A stretch of 64,000 bases of DNA. Origin: Streptomyces pactum (GTDB lineage: Bacteria; Actinomycetota; Actinomycetes; Streptomycetales; Streptomycetaceae). Below the pieces are notes generated by a model. That model was not told where the DNA came from. It made no database searches and saw only the letters and a program-made list of their open reading frames with translations. The translations under genes were made by a program, and so were the position numbers. Every line of letters starts with the position of its first letter. Positions within the stretch are counted from its first letter, which is position 1. Shown here piece after piece: positions 1-7,248 of this stretch. The stretch spans positions 248,001 to 312,000 of the forward strand of contig NZ_JACYXC010000001.1 in assembly GCF_016031615.1 (NCBI RefSeq), given 5' to 3'.

Positions 1-956
1 TACGTCAGCGCGGCGCCCACCGGGCCGTCGTGCCGGTACATCTGGTCCCACTGGTCCGCGATGATCTGGTTCTGCTCCCGGGAGAGCAGGGCGGTGTTGC
101 CGCGCCGGACGCCGTCCGGATCGCCGCCGGCGATGTCCCGCCAGGCGAGGACCGCGGCCTCGTCGACGAGTCCGGCGTCCCGCATCTCCTCGACGGCGTT
201 CAGGCCGCCGTTCAGGTACGCCTCGTGCATGGCGCCCTGGTCCATGAAGATGTGCTTCTGCATGGCCAGGAACTTGCGCTCGAACCAGCGCAGCTGCTCC
301 GCGGGGAGGGCGTTCCGTGCCTCGGCGAGCTGCCGCACGTCGTACGGCAGCTCGGCCCGCACCTCCGGCGGGAGTTCCTGGAGCTTGCCGGCGAGCGGCC
401 CGGCCAGGTCGGCCAGCCCGTCGAGGTCCTTGAAGCCGGCCGTGAAGGCGGGGCCGATCATGTTGGCCATGCCCGCCCACTGGAGCTCGGGGTGGTCCAG
501 GAAGAGCCGGCCGTAGAACCCGTAGACGGCGGTGACGGTGCGGTCGTTGGCGTCCACCCCGAGCGCCGGGTCCCAGGTGGCGAGCTCCAGCCCGGCCCGG
601 TCCGCGGCGCGCACCAGCCAGTACTGCCACAGCAGGGCGGCGTACCGGGCCGGTGGGAGGTGCTCGGCACGCGCCCGGGCCAGCCAGGACTCCAGGACCG
701 CGCGGTCGGTGGGCAGGTCCGGGTGGACCCCTCCCGCGAGTTCGCCGTCCGCGTTGGCGAGCGGCAGATCGAGCGGCAGGCCGTCCGCCGCGGGCTCCGC
801 CTGCGTCCGCGGCGCCACCGGCCCGGCGTGCGCCGCCCGGGGTGCCGCCGTCGCGGCCTGTGCCCCGCCGAGGGCGAGGACCGTTCCTATGACGACCGCC
901 GTCGCCGTTGTGCGTCTGATGGCCCCAACTCCTGTTCCCCCGGCGCGGATCGTCAC
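1..956 (-). CDS. Secreted hypothetical protein, 3' end beyond window
   Basis: About 318 codons are visible and the frame is still open at position 1. The N-terminus is basic (IRRTT), then hydrophobic (ATAVVIGTVLALGG), then AQAATAAP, a signal peptide with an Ala-x-Ala cleavage site, so the product is probably exported. The mature part is mostly helical and charged, with no motif I recognise. GTG at 956-954 is the only ordinary in-frame start. However, a strong Shine-Dalgarno (CTCCT on the plus strand, 929-933) lies 8 nt before an in-frame ATC at 920-918, so initiation could be there. Third positions are G/C-rich in this frame. Function unknown. Confidence 0.6.
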   Translation of the reverse strand, partial: MTIRAGGTGVGAIRRTTATAVVIGTVLALGGAQAATAAPRAAHAGPVAPRTQAEPAADGLPLDLPLANADGELAGGVHPDLPTDRAVLESWLARARAEHLPPARYAALLWQYWLVRAADRAGLELATWDPALGVDANDRTVTAVYGFYGRLFLDHPELQWAGMANMIGPAFTAGFKDLDGLADLAGPLAGKLQELPPEVRAELPYDVRQLAEARNALPAEQLRWFERKFLAMQKHIFMDQGAMHEAYLNGGLNAVEEMRDAGLVDEAAVLAWRDIAGGDPDGVRRGNTALLSREQNQIIADQWDQMYRHDGPVGAALT

Positions 957-982
957 CGACCCGGCCCGGCTCCGCCGCCTCG

Positions 983-1001
983 GGCCGTGATGATCACGGC
1001 C
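983..1001. promoter_or_regulatory. Perfect palindrome upstream of the secreted-protein gene
   Basis: GGCCGTGAT, one central G, then ATCACGGCC: 9-bp arms. It lies about 30 nt upstream of the GTG at 956 and between two divergently transcribed genes, so an operator is plausible. No regulator gene is adjacent. Inference only. Confidence 0.35.
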
Positions 1002-1167
1002 GCCGCCGCGCGCATCGTAGTGAAGGCCCCGCCCGTGCACAACGCGTCACGGGTGACCGGCACACCGCTCGCCTCCCCCGGGGCCCGCGCGGGCCGCCGC
1101 ACCGCGGTGCGCGATGATGGGGCGGAACACCGCACCCTGGAGCACCACCCCTTGGAGGCCGCTCGCC

Positions 1168-2010
1168 ATGACTGGCACCATCACCGTCGGGCTGGACGGG
1201 GCCGACCACTCGCTCACCGCCGCCGACTGGGCCGCGGCCGAGGCGGCCCGCCGTGACATGAGCCTGCGTCTGGTCCACACCCCGCCCGACGAGGCCGGCG
1301 CCGAGGAGGCGGGCCGGCGGCTGCTCTCCGACGTGGCCGCCAGGGTCACCGCGGCCGCCCCCGGCGTGGCCGTCGGCACCGAGCTGCTCGCCGGCGACAC
1401 GGTGGAGGCGCTGGTAGCCGAGGCGGCGAAGGCCGGCATGCTGGTGCTGGGGGCGCGCGGCCACGGGGCCCTCGTGGGGTACCTGCTGGGTTCGGTGTCG
1501 CTGCACGTGCTGCGGCAGGCGCGCGGACCGGTGGTGGTGGTACGCGGACGGGAGCCCGGCGCCCCGGAGCGGCCCGGGCCCGAGGAGGTCGTCGTCGGGG
1601 TGCAGGAGACCGACGAGGCGGGCGCCCCGGTCCTGGAGTTCGCGTTCCGGGCCGCCGCGGCCCGCGGCGCCGTCCTGCGGGCGGTGCGGACCTGGGCGCT
1701 GCCCACGCCGTACGCCCTGGCCACCGGGGAGCTGGGCGCGTCCGACCAGGCCGGCGGCCTGGAGGCGTGGCACAAGCAGCTGCTCGGCGACGCCCTGCGC
1801 CCCTTCCGGGAGCGGTTCCCCCAGGTGACCGTGGTGGAGCAGGTGGAGCTGGGCTCGGCCGCCGAGGTGCTGCTCACCAGCAGCGGGCGCGCCGGCCTGG
1901 TGGTGGTGGGACGCCGGATGCGGGAGGGCGGCCTGTGGCGCATCGGTGCCGCCGCCCACGCGGTCCTCCACCACTCGGGCGCCCCGGTGGCGGTGGTCCC
2001 GCACGCCTGA
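1168..2010 (+). CDS. Universal stress protein with two Usp domains
   Basis: 280 residues holding two tandem UspA domains (about 1-128 and 135-280). Domain 1 keeps the ATP-binding signature G-2x-G-9x-G(S/T) in GARGHGALVGYLLGS. In domain 2 the equivalent stretch, GRRMREGGLWRIGAAA, has lost the second glycine, so that domain is probably degenerate for nucleotide binding. The start is the ATG after CTTGGAGG at 1151-1158; an in-frame ATG further upstream at 1114 lacks a good ribosome site. Cytoplasmic two-domain Usps are abundant in Streptomyces and tied to redox or starvation stress; the exact role here is unknown. The gene converges on the flavin reductase gene. Confidence 0.9.
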   Translation: MTGTITVGLDGADHSLTAADWAAAEAARRDMSLRLVHTPPDEAGAEEAGRRLLSDVAARVTAAAPGVAVGTELLAGDTVEALVAEAAKAGMLVLGARGHGALVGYLLGSVSLHVLRQARGPVVVVRGREPGAPERPGPEEVVVGVQETDEAGAPVLEFAFRAAAARGAVLRAVRTWALPTPYALATGELGASDQAGGLEAWHKQLLGDALRPFRERFPQVTVVEQVELGSAAEVLLTSSGRAGLVVVGRRMREGGLWRIGAAAHAVLHHSGAPVAVVPHA

Positions 2011-2054
2011 CGGGCCACCGGACGGTCGGCCGCCGGACGCCCGGCGGCCCGTCA
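2008..2054. terminator. Bidirectional terminator hairpin between convergent genes
   Basis: TGACGGGCC (2008-2016) pairs with GGCCCGTCA (2046-2054), with more GC pairing inside. The outer trinucleotides of the arms are the stop codons of the two converging genes, so one hairpin serves both. Confidence 0.6.
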
Positions 2055-2771
2055 GCGGTCCTGGACGCCGCGGGCCTGGTCGATGTCGGGGCCGCGGTAC
2101 AGCCGCTCCGGGATGGTGGCGAGCCGGGAGGGGTGGACCTGCGGTCCGAGCCCGTAGAACTTCTGGAAGCTCATGATGAGGGGCCGCCAGGCGTCCGGGT
2201 CGATGCGGTCCGGGCTGCCCTTCATCCGGATCTCCTCGTGGACGTGGACCCGCTGGACCCGGACCTCGAAGGTGAGGATGGAGCCGCGCTGCCCCTCGTC
2301 GTCCGCCGCCAGCGGGTGCACGTCCTCCACCACCGCCTCCATGGCCACCGGGCACTCGGCCACCCGGGGCGGCGCCACGGTTCCGGAGGCGACCGGGGTG
2401 AGTCCGGCACACCCGAACTTGTCCGCCTCGTAGCGGTATCCTCGGGCCGCCTTGCCGGACGGCACCGGATCGACACCGGTGGTCAGCGCCAGCCGGTCCA
2501 CGGCCGCGGCGAGCGCGTCGGAGGGCAGGTTCACCACGCACTCGCGGGTGCGCAGCAGGTTCCGCGCGGTCGCGGAACGGGCGCCCAGTCCCAGGACGGC
2601 CCGCCAGCCGAGCCAGAACACCGAGGACATGGGCGCCAGGTTGGCGCGCCCGTCCTCGTGGAGCGTGGACAGCAGCGCCACCGGGGTGCCGAAGTAGAGG
2701 ATGCCGGGCTCGATCGGGGTGTGCGCGGCCGGCGCCGGCCGGCTGGTGGCGGAGGTGGGTGTAACGGTCAT
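2052..2771 (-). CDS. Flavin reductase-like (FMN-binding split barrel) protein
   Basis: 239 residues. The N-terminal part (FGTPVALLSTLHEDGRANLA, then MSSVFWLGWRAVLGLG) is typical of the flavin reductase-like FMN-binding split-barrel family: a beta barrel that binds FMN, followed by RNLLRTRECVVNLPSD. The C-terminus covers a substrate region (VVEDVHPL). Members reduce flavin for partner oxygenases or are FMN-dependent oxidoreductases of unknown substrate; no partner is adjacent. The start is ATG 2771-2769, preceded by GGGAGAG; the frame stays open further upstream but without a better ribosome site. Confidence 0.8.
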   Translation of the reverse strand: MTVTPTSATSRPAPAAHTPIEPGILYFGTPVALLSTLHEDGRANLAPMSSVFWLGWRAVLGLGARSATARNLLRTRECVVNLPSDALAAAVDRLALTTGVDPVPSGKAARGYRYEADKFGCAGLTPVASGTVAPPRVAECPVAMEAVVEDVHPLAADDEGQRGSILTFEVRVQRVHVHEEIRMKGSPDRIDPDAWRPLIMSFQKFYGLGPQVHPSRLATIPERLYRGPDIDQARGVQDR

Positions 2772-3123
2772 GCGCCCACTCTCCCGTCGCGGCGACGGGA
2801 TGCGCTGGCGGTGATCGGACATCGACTTCGGCCCCGCGCGCCCGACCTGTTTCACCGCGCACCGCGTGCGCCCGGCCCTGCTTCGGGCGCAGCCCGGCCC
2901 GCCCGGTTCGGCCTGCCCCGGGTGCGGCATCCCGCCCGGCCGTCCTGGCCGTCGCGCGGGGTCCCGGTGCCGGTGCCGCGCCCGGTGCGCCGCCGGTGCT
3001 GCCGCGCGGCGGTGCGGTCCCGGCCGACAGCCCCTCGCGCCCGGTCCGGCCCCCGGGCGGGGCGTATCCCGTCCCGGCCCCGCACCGGCCGGCGGTCACC
3101 GGCTCCCCCGGACCGTCGGCCGG
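2772..3123. other. Intergenic stretch, no gene seen
   Basis: About 350 nt of very GC-rich sequence between the flavin reductase start and the end of the HxlR gene. Open frames run through it on both strands, but they have poor third-position bias and no ribosome sites. It should contain the flavin reductase promoter; I see no clear motif. Confidence 0.5.
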
Positions 3124-3501
3124 TCAGCCGTCGCCGGCCGTCGCCGAACCGGCCTCCCTAGCTTCGAGGAGTTCCTCCCAGTGCTCCCGGGCCCAGGCGC
3201 AGGCGGCGTCGAGCGGTCCGATGAGGCTCCGGCCGAGGGCGGTCAGCTCGTACTCCACGTGCCGCGCGGGCGCCGACCGCACCGTACGGACGACGAACCC
3301 GTCGCGTTCCAGCGCGCGCAGCGACTGGGTGAGGACCTTGGCCGTGACGCCGCGGAGCGGTACGCGGAGTTCGGAGAACCTGCGGGGTCCGCCTTCGAGG
3401 CAGCGAATGATCATTCCGGCCCATTTGTCGCCCACCCTGAACGGCGTCAGGTCGGTGGGGCACACCGGGTCGAACATCTCCGGGTCCAGTGGTTCGCGCA
3501 C
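3124..3501 (-). CDS. HxlR-family winged-helix transcriptional regulator
   Basis: 125 residues with the HxlR/MarR-type winged helix: CPTDLTPFRVGDKWAGMIIR, then GGPRRFSELR, GVTAKVLTQSLRALERDGFV (recognition helix and wing) and HVEYELTALGRSL. A conserved cysteine sits at the start of the domain, as in redox- or aldehyde-responsive HxlR proteins. The start is GTG 3501-3499. It is divergent from the NAD(P)-binding oxidoreductase gene at 3601 with 99 nt between, the usual arrangement in which HxlR represses its neighbour. Confidence 0.88.
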   Translation of the reverse strand: MREPLDPEMFDPVCPTDLTPFRVGDKWAGMIIRCLEGGPRRFSELRVPLRGVTAKVLTQSLRALERDGFVVRTVRSAPARHVEYELTALGRSLIGPLDAACAWAREHWEELLEAREAGSATAGDG

Positions 3502-3600
3502 CGGACCACCGTAGCGGGTACCCCGGAGGTAACCACGGGTCCGGCTAGCGTGCGACGCACCCCCGGCACGGGGGCCCAACTCCACGAGGGGAGCAGTTCG

Positions 3601-4236
3601 ATGAGCCGGACCATCATCTTCGGTGCGGGAGGCAGAGCGGGCCGGGCGGCCCTCGGCGAGGCACGGCGCCGGGGCCACCGGGTCACGGCCGTGGTGCGGG
3701 ACCCGGCGGCCCACCGGCACCTGGAGGCGGAAGGGGTGGACCTGGCGGCGGGGGACGTGACCGACGCCGGGTCCGTCGGCCGTCTCGCCCGGGGCCACGA
3801 CGCCGCGGTGGTCGCCGTGTATGACCCCGCCGCGGTGCCCGGCGAGTTCTACCCGGCCACCGCCCGGGCGCTGCTCGCCGCGCTGCCGCCGGCCGGGGTG
3901 CGGCGGCTGGTCGTGGTGGGGCTGGCGTCGCTGCTGGAGACCGCCGGGGGGACGCCGCTGATGGACGCGCCCGGTTTCCCGCAGGAGTACCGCGCCTTCG
4001 TCCTCGGGCACGCGGCCGGCGTCGAGGTGCTGCGGGAGGCGGGTGCCGCGCCGGACTGGCTGGTCGTCAGTCCCTCGGGCGACTTCGACCACGACGCGCC
4101 GCGCACCGGACGGTACGTCACCGGCCCCGGCGACCCGGCCGCCCGGATCTCCTACGGTGACCTCGCCGTGGCGGTGCTGGACGAGATCGAGGCCCCCGCC
4201 CACCACCGCACCCACATAGGGGTCCGGAGCAGCTGA
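3601..4236 (+). CDS. NAD(P)H-binding (NmrA-like atypical SDR) protein
   Basis: 211 residues beginning with a Rossmann motif, TIIFGAGGRAGRAALGEARR, followed by a dinucleotide-type second strand (VVRDPAAHRHL) and DVTDAGSVGRLARGHDAAV. It belongs to the NAD(P)-binding atypical SDR family (NmrA/YwnB-like). It lacks the YxxxK catalytic pair of classical SDRs, so it may be a redox sensor or a quinone/flavin reductase. A ribosome site (GAGGGGAG) sits just before the ATG. It is probably controlled by the divergent HxlR gene. Confidence 0.85.
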   Translation: MSRTIIFGAGGRAGRAALGEARRRGHRVTAVVRDPAAHRHLEAEGVDLAAGDVTDAGSVGRLARGHDAAVVAVYDPAAVPGEFYPATARALLAALPPAGVRRLVVVGLASLLETAGGTPLMDAPGFPQEYRAFVLGHAAGVEVLREAGAAPDWLVVSPSGDFDHDAPRTGRYVTGPGDPAARISYGDLAVAVLDEIEAPAHHRTHIGVRSS

Positions 4237-4519
4237 GCCGCTCGGGGCGTGGGCTCCCCACGCCGGCACCGGACGGCCGGGCCCCGGCAGGACACCCGGA
4301 CACGGCGGGGCGCGCCCGGGCTCCGGCAGGCCCCGGGCCCCGGCGGGTACGGACGCGGGGCGGGGTACGGGACCGAGCCGCGTGGTGGCGGGCGGTACGG
4401 GGGGCGACGGCGGGGACGCCGGGCCGCGAACGCCCCTGACCGGCGGAGCCGCGCGGCGGTGGCGGCCGGGGGAGAAATGGGGTGGCGACGGACCGGCGGC
4501 GGTCACCAGGATGGGCCGC

Positions 4520-5098
4520 ATGTCCGTATTCCTGGAGACCGACCGACTGGTCCTGCGCCGGTTCACCCCGTCCGACGTGGACCTGCTGCTGGAGCTCGAC
4601 AGCGACCCCGAGGTGATGCGCTTCATCAACGGGGGCCGGCCCACCCCGCGCGAGACGGTGACCGGCCAGGTGCTGCCCCGGTTGCTGCACCTCCACGCCG
4701 GTACCGGTGAGTGCGGGTTCTGGGCCGCGGAGGAGAGGACCACGGGCGCGTTCCTGGGCTGGTTCGAGTTCCGGCCGCTGGAGGGGGAGCGCTGGGACGT
4801 GGTGGAGCTGGGCTACCGGCTGCGCCGGCCGGCATGGGGCCGCGGCTACGCCACGGAGGGGTCCCTCGCGCTGATCGCCAAGGGCTTCACCGAACTGGGT
4901 GTACAGCGGGTGACGGCCAACACCATGGCGGTCAACAGCGGTTCCCGCCGCGTCATGGAGAAGGCCGGCCTGCGCTTCGCCCGCAGCTACGTCGGGGACT
5001 GGCCGGAGGTGATCGACGGCTCCGAGCACGGGGAGGTGGAGTACACCCTGACCAGGCAGGAGTGGCTGTCCTCCCGGACGGGCGCGGCCGGCGGCTGA
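4520..5098 (+). CDS. GNAT-family N-acetyltransferase (RimJ-like)
   Basis: 192 residues with the acetyltransferase_3 layout: LETDRLVLRRFTPSDVDLLL at the N-terminus, the acetyl-CoA pyrophosphate loop in RPAWGRGYATEG (about 100-111), and NTMAVNSGSRRVMEKAGLRF, the usual C-terminal GNAT strand. The substrate cannot be told: an amine of a protein N-terminus, antibiotic or metabolite. ATG 4520 is used; an ATG three codons upstream (4511) is possible. The 283 nt upstream back to the previous gene are GC-rich with no other gene. Confidence 0.85.
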   Translation: MSVFLETDRLVLRRFTPSDVDLLLELDSDPEVMRFINGGRPTPRETVTGQVLPRLLHLHAGTGECGFWAAEERTTGAFLGWFEFRPLEGERWDVVELGYRLRRPAWGRGYATEGSLALIAKGFTELGVQRVTANTMAVNSGSRRVMEKAGLRFARSYVGDWPEVIDGSEHGEVEYTLTRQEWLSSRTGAAGG

Positions 5099-5225
5099 GC
5101 CGTCGCGGACCGGAAGGGGTTTGCGCCCGCTGACCCGTGTTACCCGTCACCTGGCCGCCGCCCGCCCGGGCGGCGCACCGCCCCGGCACGGCGTCGCGGC
5201 GGGACCCTCAGGAGGTGACGGAACG

Positions 5226-5636
5226 ATGACCACCGCGGTCAAGGAGATGCTGAACACCTACCCGGCAGATCTGGGCGGCGTGGACCAGGAGGCCCTGGCG
5301 GCCTGTATCGAGGAGTGCCTCGCCTGCGCCCAGGCGTGTACCGCCTGCGCGGACGCGTGCCTGTCGGAGGCGGCGGTCGGCGAGCTGACCAAGTGCATCC
5401 GCACCGACATGGACTGCGCGGACATGTGCACCGCGACCGCCGCCGTGCTCTCCCGCCACACCGGCTACGACGCCCACGTCACCCGTGCGGTGCTGCAGGC
5501 CTGCCGGACGGTGTGCAAGTCGTGTGCCGACGAGTGCGGGAGCCACGCCGACGAGCATGAACACTGCCGGCTGTGTGCCGAGGCGTGCCGCAGCTGCCAG
5601 CACGCGTGCGACCGGCTGCTCGCCCGGCTGGACTGA
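5226..5636 (+). CDS. Four-helix-bundle copper-binding (Csp/DUF326-like) protein
   Basis: 136 residues with 18 cysteines, mostly in CxxC, CxxxC and CxxCxxxC patterns on the faces of four helices (CIEECLACAQACTACADAC, then CIRTDMDCADMC, CRTVCKSCADEC and CRLCAEACRSCQHAC). This is the signature of the DUF326 four-helix-bundle copper-binding family related to copper storage proteins Csp1/Csp3. No signal peptide is seen, so it is cytosolic (Csp3-like). The ribosome site AGGAGGTGACG before ATG 5226 is very strong. It probably buffers Cu(I); no copper regulator or exporter is adjacent. Confidence 0.9.
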   Translation: MTTAVKEMLNTYPADLGGVDQEALAACIEECLACAQACTACADACLSEAAVGELTKCIRTDMDCADMCTATAAVLSRHTGYDAHVTRAVLQACRTVCKSCADECGSHADEHEHCRLCAEACRSCQHACDRLLARLD

Positions 5637-5680
5637 GCGGCGGCCGGGCCGCCGCTGCGCCGCCCGCTGCCCGGCGGCAC

Positions 5681-5740
5681 GACCGCGCCGGCCCGCCGCG
5701 CGCCCGGAGGTGAAGGGGCGGGCGACGGGCCGGCGCGGTC
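5681..5740. terminator. Bidirectional terminator with 15-bp arms
   Basis: GACCGCGCCGGCCCG (5681-5695) is a perfect inverted repeat of 5726-5740, with a 30-nt loop, placed between the convergent copper-binding and SRPBCC genes. Confidence 0.6.
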
Positions 5741-5800
5741 CTCGTCCGGTACGGCCCGGGCCCCGGCAGGACCACCGGCACCCGGTCACGGGCCGGTCCG

Positions 5801-6259
5801 TCAGCCGGGCTGGATCCGGCCGCGCCAGGCTCCGGTCTCGCCGCCCTGCTGCTCGATGTACTCCTTGAAGCGCCGCATGTCGCCCTTGATCCGGCGGTTG
5901 ATCACCCCGGTGACGTCCCCGGCCTTCTCCACCGCGCCCGAGGGCTCGACCTCCAGGGCCAGGTCCACGCGGGTGTGCGTGTCGTCCAGGCGCTGGAAGG
6001 TCACCACGCCCCGCTGCTTGGTGTCCCCGCTCGTGGTCCGCCAGGCGATCCGCTCGTCCGGCAGCTGGTCGACGATCTCGGTGTCGAACTCCCGCCGCAC
6101 ACCACCGATCTTGGTCCGCCAGTGGTTGTGGCGGTCGTCCAGCTGGGTGACCTCCTCCACGCCTTCCATGAAGCGGGGGAACTCCTCGAACTGGGTCCAC
6201 TGGTTGTAGGCGGTACGCACCGGGACGTCCACCTCGACGCTTTCCTTCACCATGCTCAT
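5801..6259 (-). CDS. SRPBCC (polyketide cyclase/START-like) family protein
   Basis: 152 residues starting MSMVKESVEVDVPVRTAYNQ, then WTQFEEFPRFMEGVEEV, HNHWRTKIGG and DERIAWRTTSG: the cyclase/dehydrase branch of the SRPBCC helix-grip fold, as in coenzyme-Q-binding-like and aromatase-like single-domain proteins. No catalytic residues can be assigned. Members found as lone stress-associated genes in actinobacteria probably bind a hydrophobic ligand. The start is the ATG with GAGAGGAG upstream; an in-frame GTG six codons earlier is less likely. Confidence 0.85.
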   Translation of the reverse strand: MSMVKESVEVDVPVRTAYNQWTQFEEFPRFMEGVEEVTQLDDRHNHWRTKIGGVRREFDTEIVDQLPDERIAWRTTSGDTKQRGVVTFQRLDDTHTRVDLALEVEPSGAVEKAGDVTGVINRRIKGDMRRFKEYIEQQGGETGAWRGRIQPG

Positions 6260-6613
6260 TGCGAGGTCTCCTCTCACGGGTTCCGCGCGGCAGGGGCCCC
6301 GCCACGCAACGGTCGGCTACGTCCGCGCCTCCCCGGCCCGGGGGAATCCATTCCTGACAACTCGCCCATCACGCTGCGTACCGGTCCGTACCGGAAGGCA
6401 GCGCGAGGCGCGCCGGTGTGGCCGGAACCCGACGCCCGTCGGCAGGCGTCCGCCGGGCGGGCGGCGGTGCGGCCGGGCCCTTTTCCGCCTCTCCCATCGT
6501 CGCATCCGGCACTCCGCGCCGCGGCCCGGGAAATCCACGGCAATCGCTTACCGGAATCCGCGGGGAAGGAAACGGGAAGGCCGGACCGGCATTCATCCGG
6601 AATGATCTCCGGA
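6260..6613. other. Intergenic stretch, lower GC, no gene
   Basis: 354 nt. Upstream of the SRPBCC gene it has an interrupted palindrome GGAAT-CC-ATTCC (6343-6354). Near 6590-6620 the tetranucleotide CCGG recurs at short intervals and could fold. Its base composition is noticeably less GC-rich than the flanks, as expected for a promoter region. No supported reading frame. Confidence 0.45.
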
Positions 6614-7168
6614 TCAGCCGGAAGTGGAGGACCGGGAGCGGGGTACCGCGAAGAGATCACGGAACTGCGCGTGCGCGTCCTCGGTGTAGGCACCCACATT
6701 CCCCGAGGTGTACGGACGTTCCCGATCGGTGAAATCCACCAGCGGGCGGTCGCCCACCGTCACGGTGATCCGCGCCCCCTGCTGCCGCACGCTCACCCGG
6801 GCCCATTCCCCGGCCGGGAACACCGGTGTACCGGTGGCCAGGAAACGCTGACCGCCCCGGTACCGGGGATCGCGCTTGCCGAGTTCCCAGCCGTTGGGTT
6901 TGAGCGCCAGGTAGTAGAAGTGCTCGGGATCGGTGTAGGCCCACACCAGCCACGCCACCTCCCACGGGTTGGGGGCGGGGGTGCGCAGCTGGCGGACGGT
7001 GCGCACCCGGGCCCGGTACTCCACGTCGCCGTAGCGGGCGGTGGACACCACCAGCCCGGCGTGGGTGCGGCGCGGTTCGCGGGCGGTGCGCGGGACCAGG
7101 TCCAGCCGGTCCGCTCCCCCGGTGTTGCGGCCGTAGCCGTGGAACACCGAGCGCCAGGGCCCGTGCAC
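6614..7168 (-). CDS. Concanavalin-like (LamG/DUF1080-type) extracellular protein; N-terminus probably frameshifted
   Basis: 184 residues are readable from GTG 7168. The beta-rich sequence (EYRARVRTV, VAWLVWAYTDPEHFYYLALK, GNVGAYTEDAHAQFRDLF) fits a jelly-roll of the LamG/3-keto-disaccharide-hydrolase-like kind, which binds or cleaves glycans. In the same frame upstream of the GTG lies RRLAVALALALGLTLAGG, clearly a membrane anchor or signal peptide, but there is no start codon before an in-frame stop. An ATG at 7328-7326 is in another frame and would join after one indel in the G/C run near 7275-7310. The real protein is therefore probably about 235 residues and exported. It is last in the glycan operon, after the epimerase and glycosyltransferase. 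Confidence 0.65.
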   Translation of the reverse strand: MHGPWRSVFHGYGRNTGGADRLDLVPRTAREPRRTHAGLVVSTARYGDVEYRARVRTVRQLRTPAPNPWEVAWLVWAYTDPEHFYYLALKPNGWELGKRDPRYRGGQRFLATGTPVFPAGEWARVSVRQQGARITVTVGDRPLVDFTDRERPYTSGNVGAYTEDAHAQFRDLFAVPRSRSSTSG

Positions 7169-7248
7169 CTCGCCGTCCTGCCAGGACGCCCCCGTCCGGG
7201 GCCGCCGGTGGTCCGGCAGCCGCTCCAGCAGGAGCCCGCCCGCGAGCG

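Noticed and set aside
30..1256. Long plus-strand frames (408 and 151 codons) at the left edge
   Set aside because: They are antisense shadows of the minus-strand secreted-protein gene, without third-position bias or ribosome sites.
994..3099. Minus-strand frame of 701 codons
   Set aside because: Runs through the stress-protein gene on the wrong strand and the flavin reductase gene in the wrong frame; Arg/Gly/Pro low complexity.
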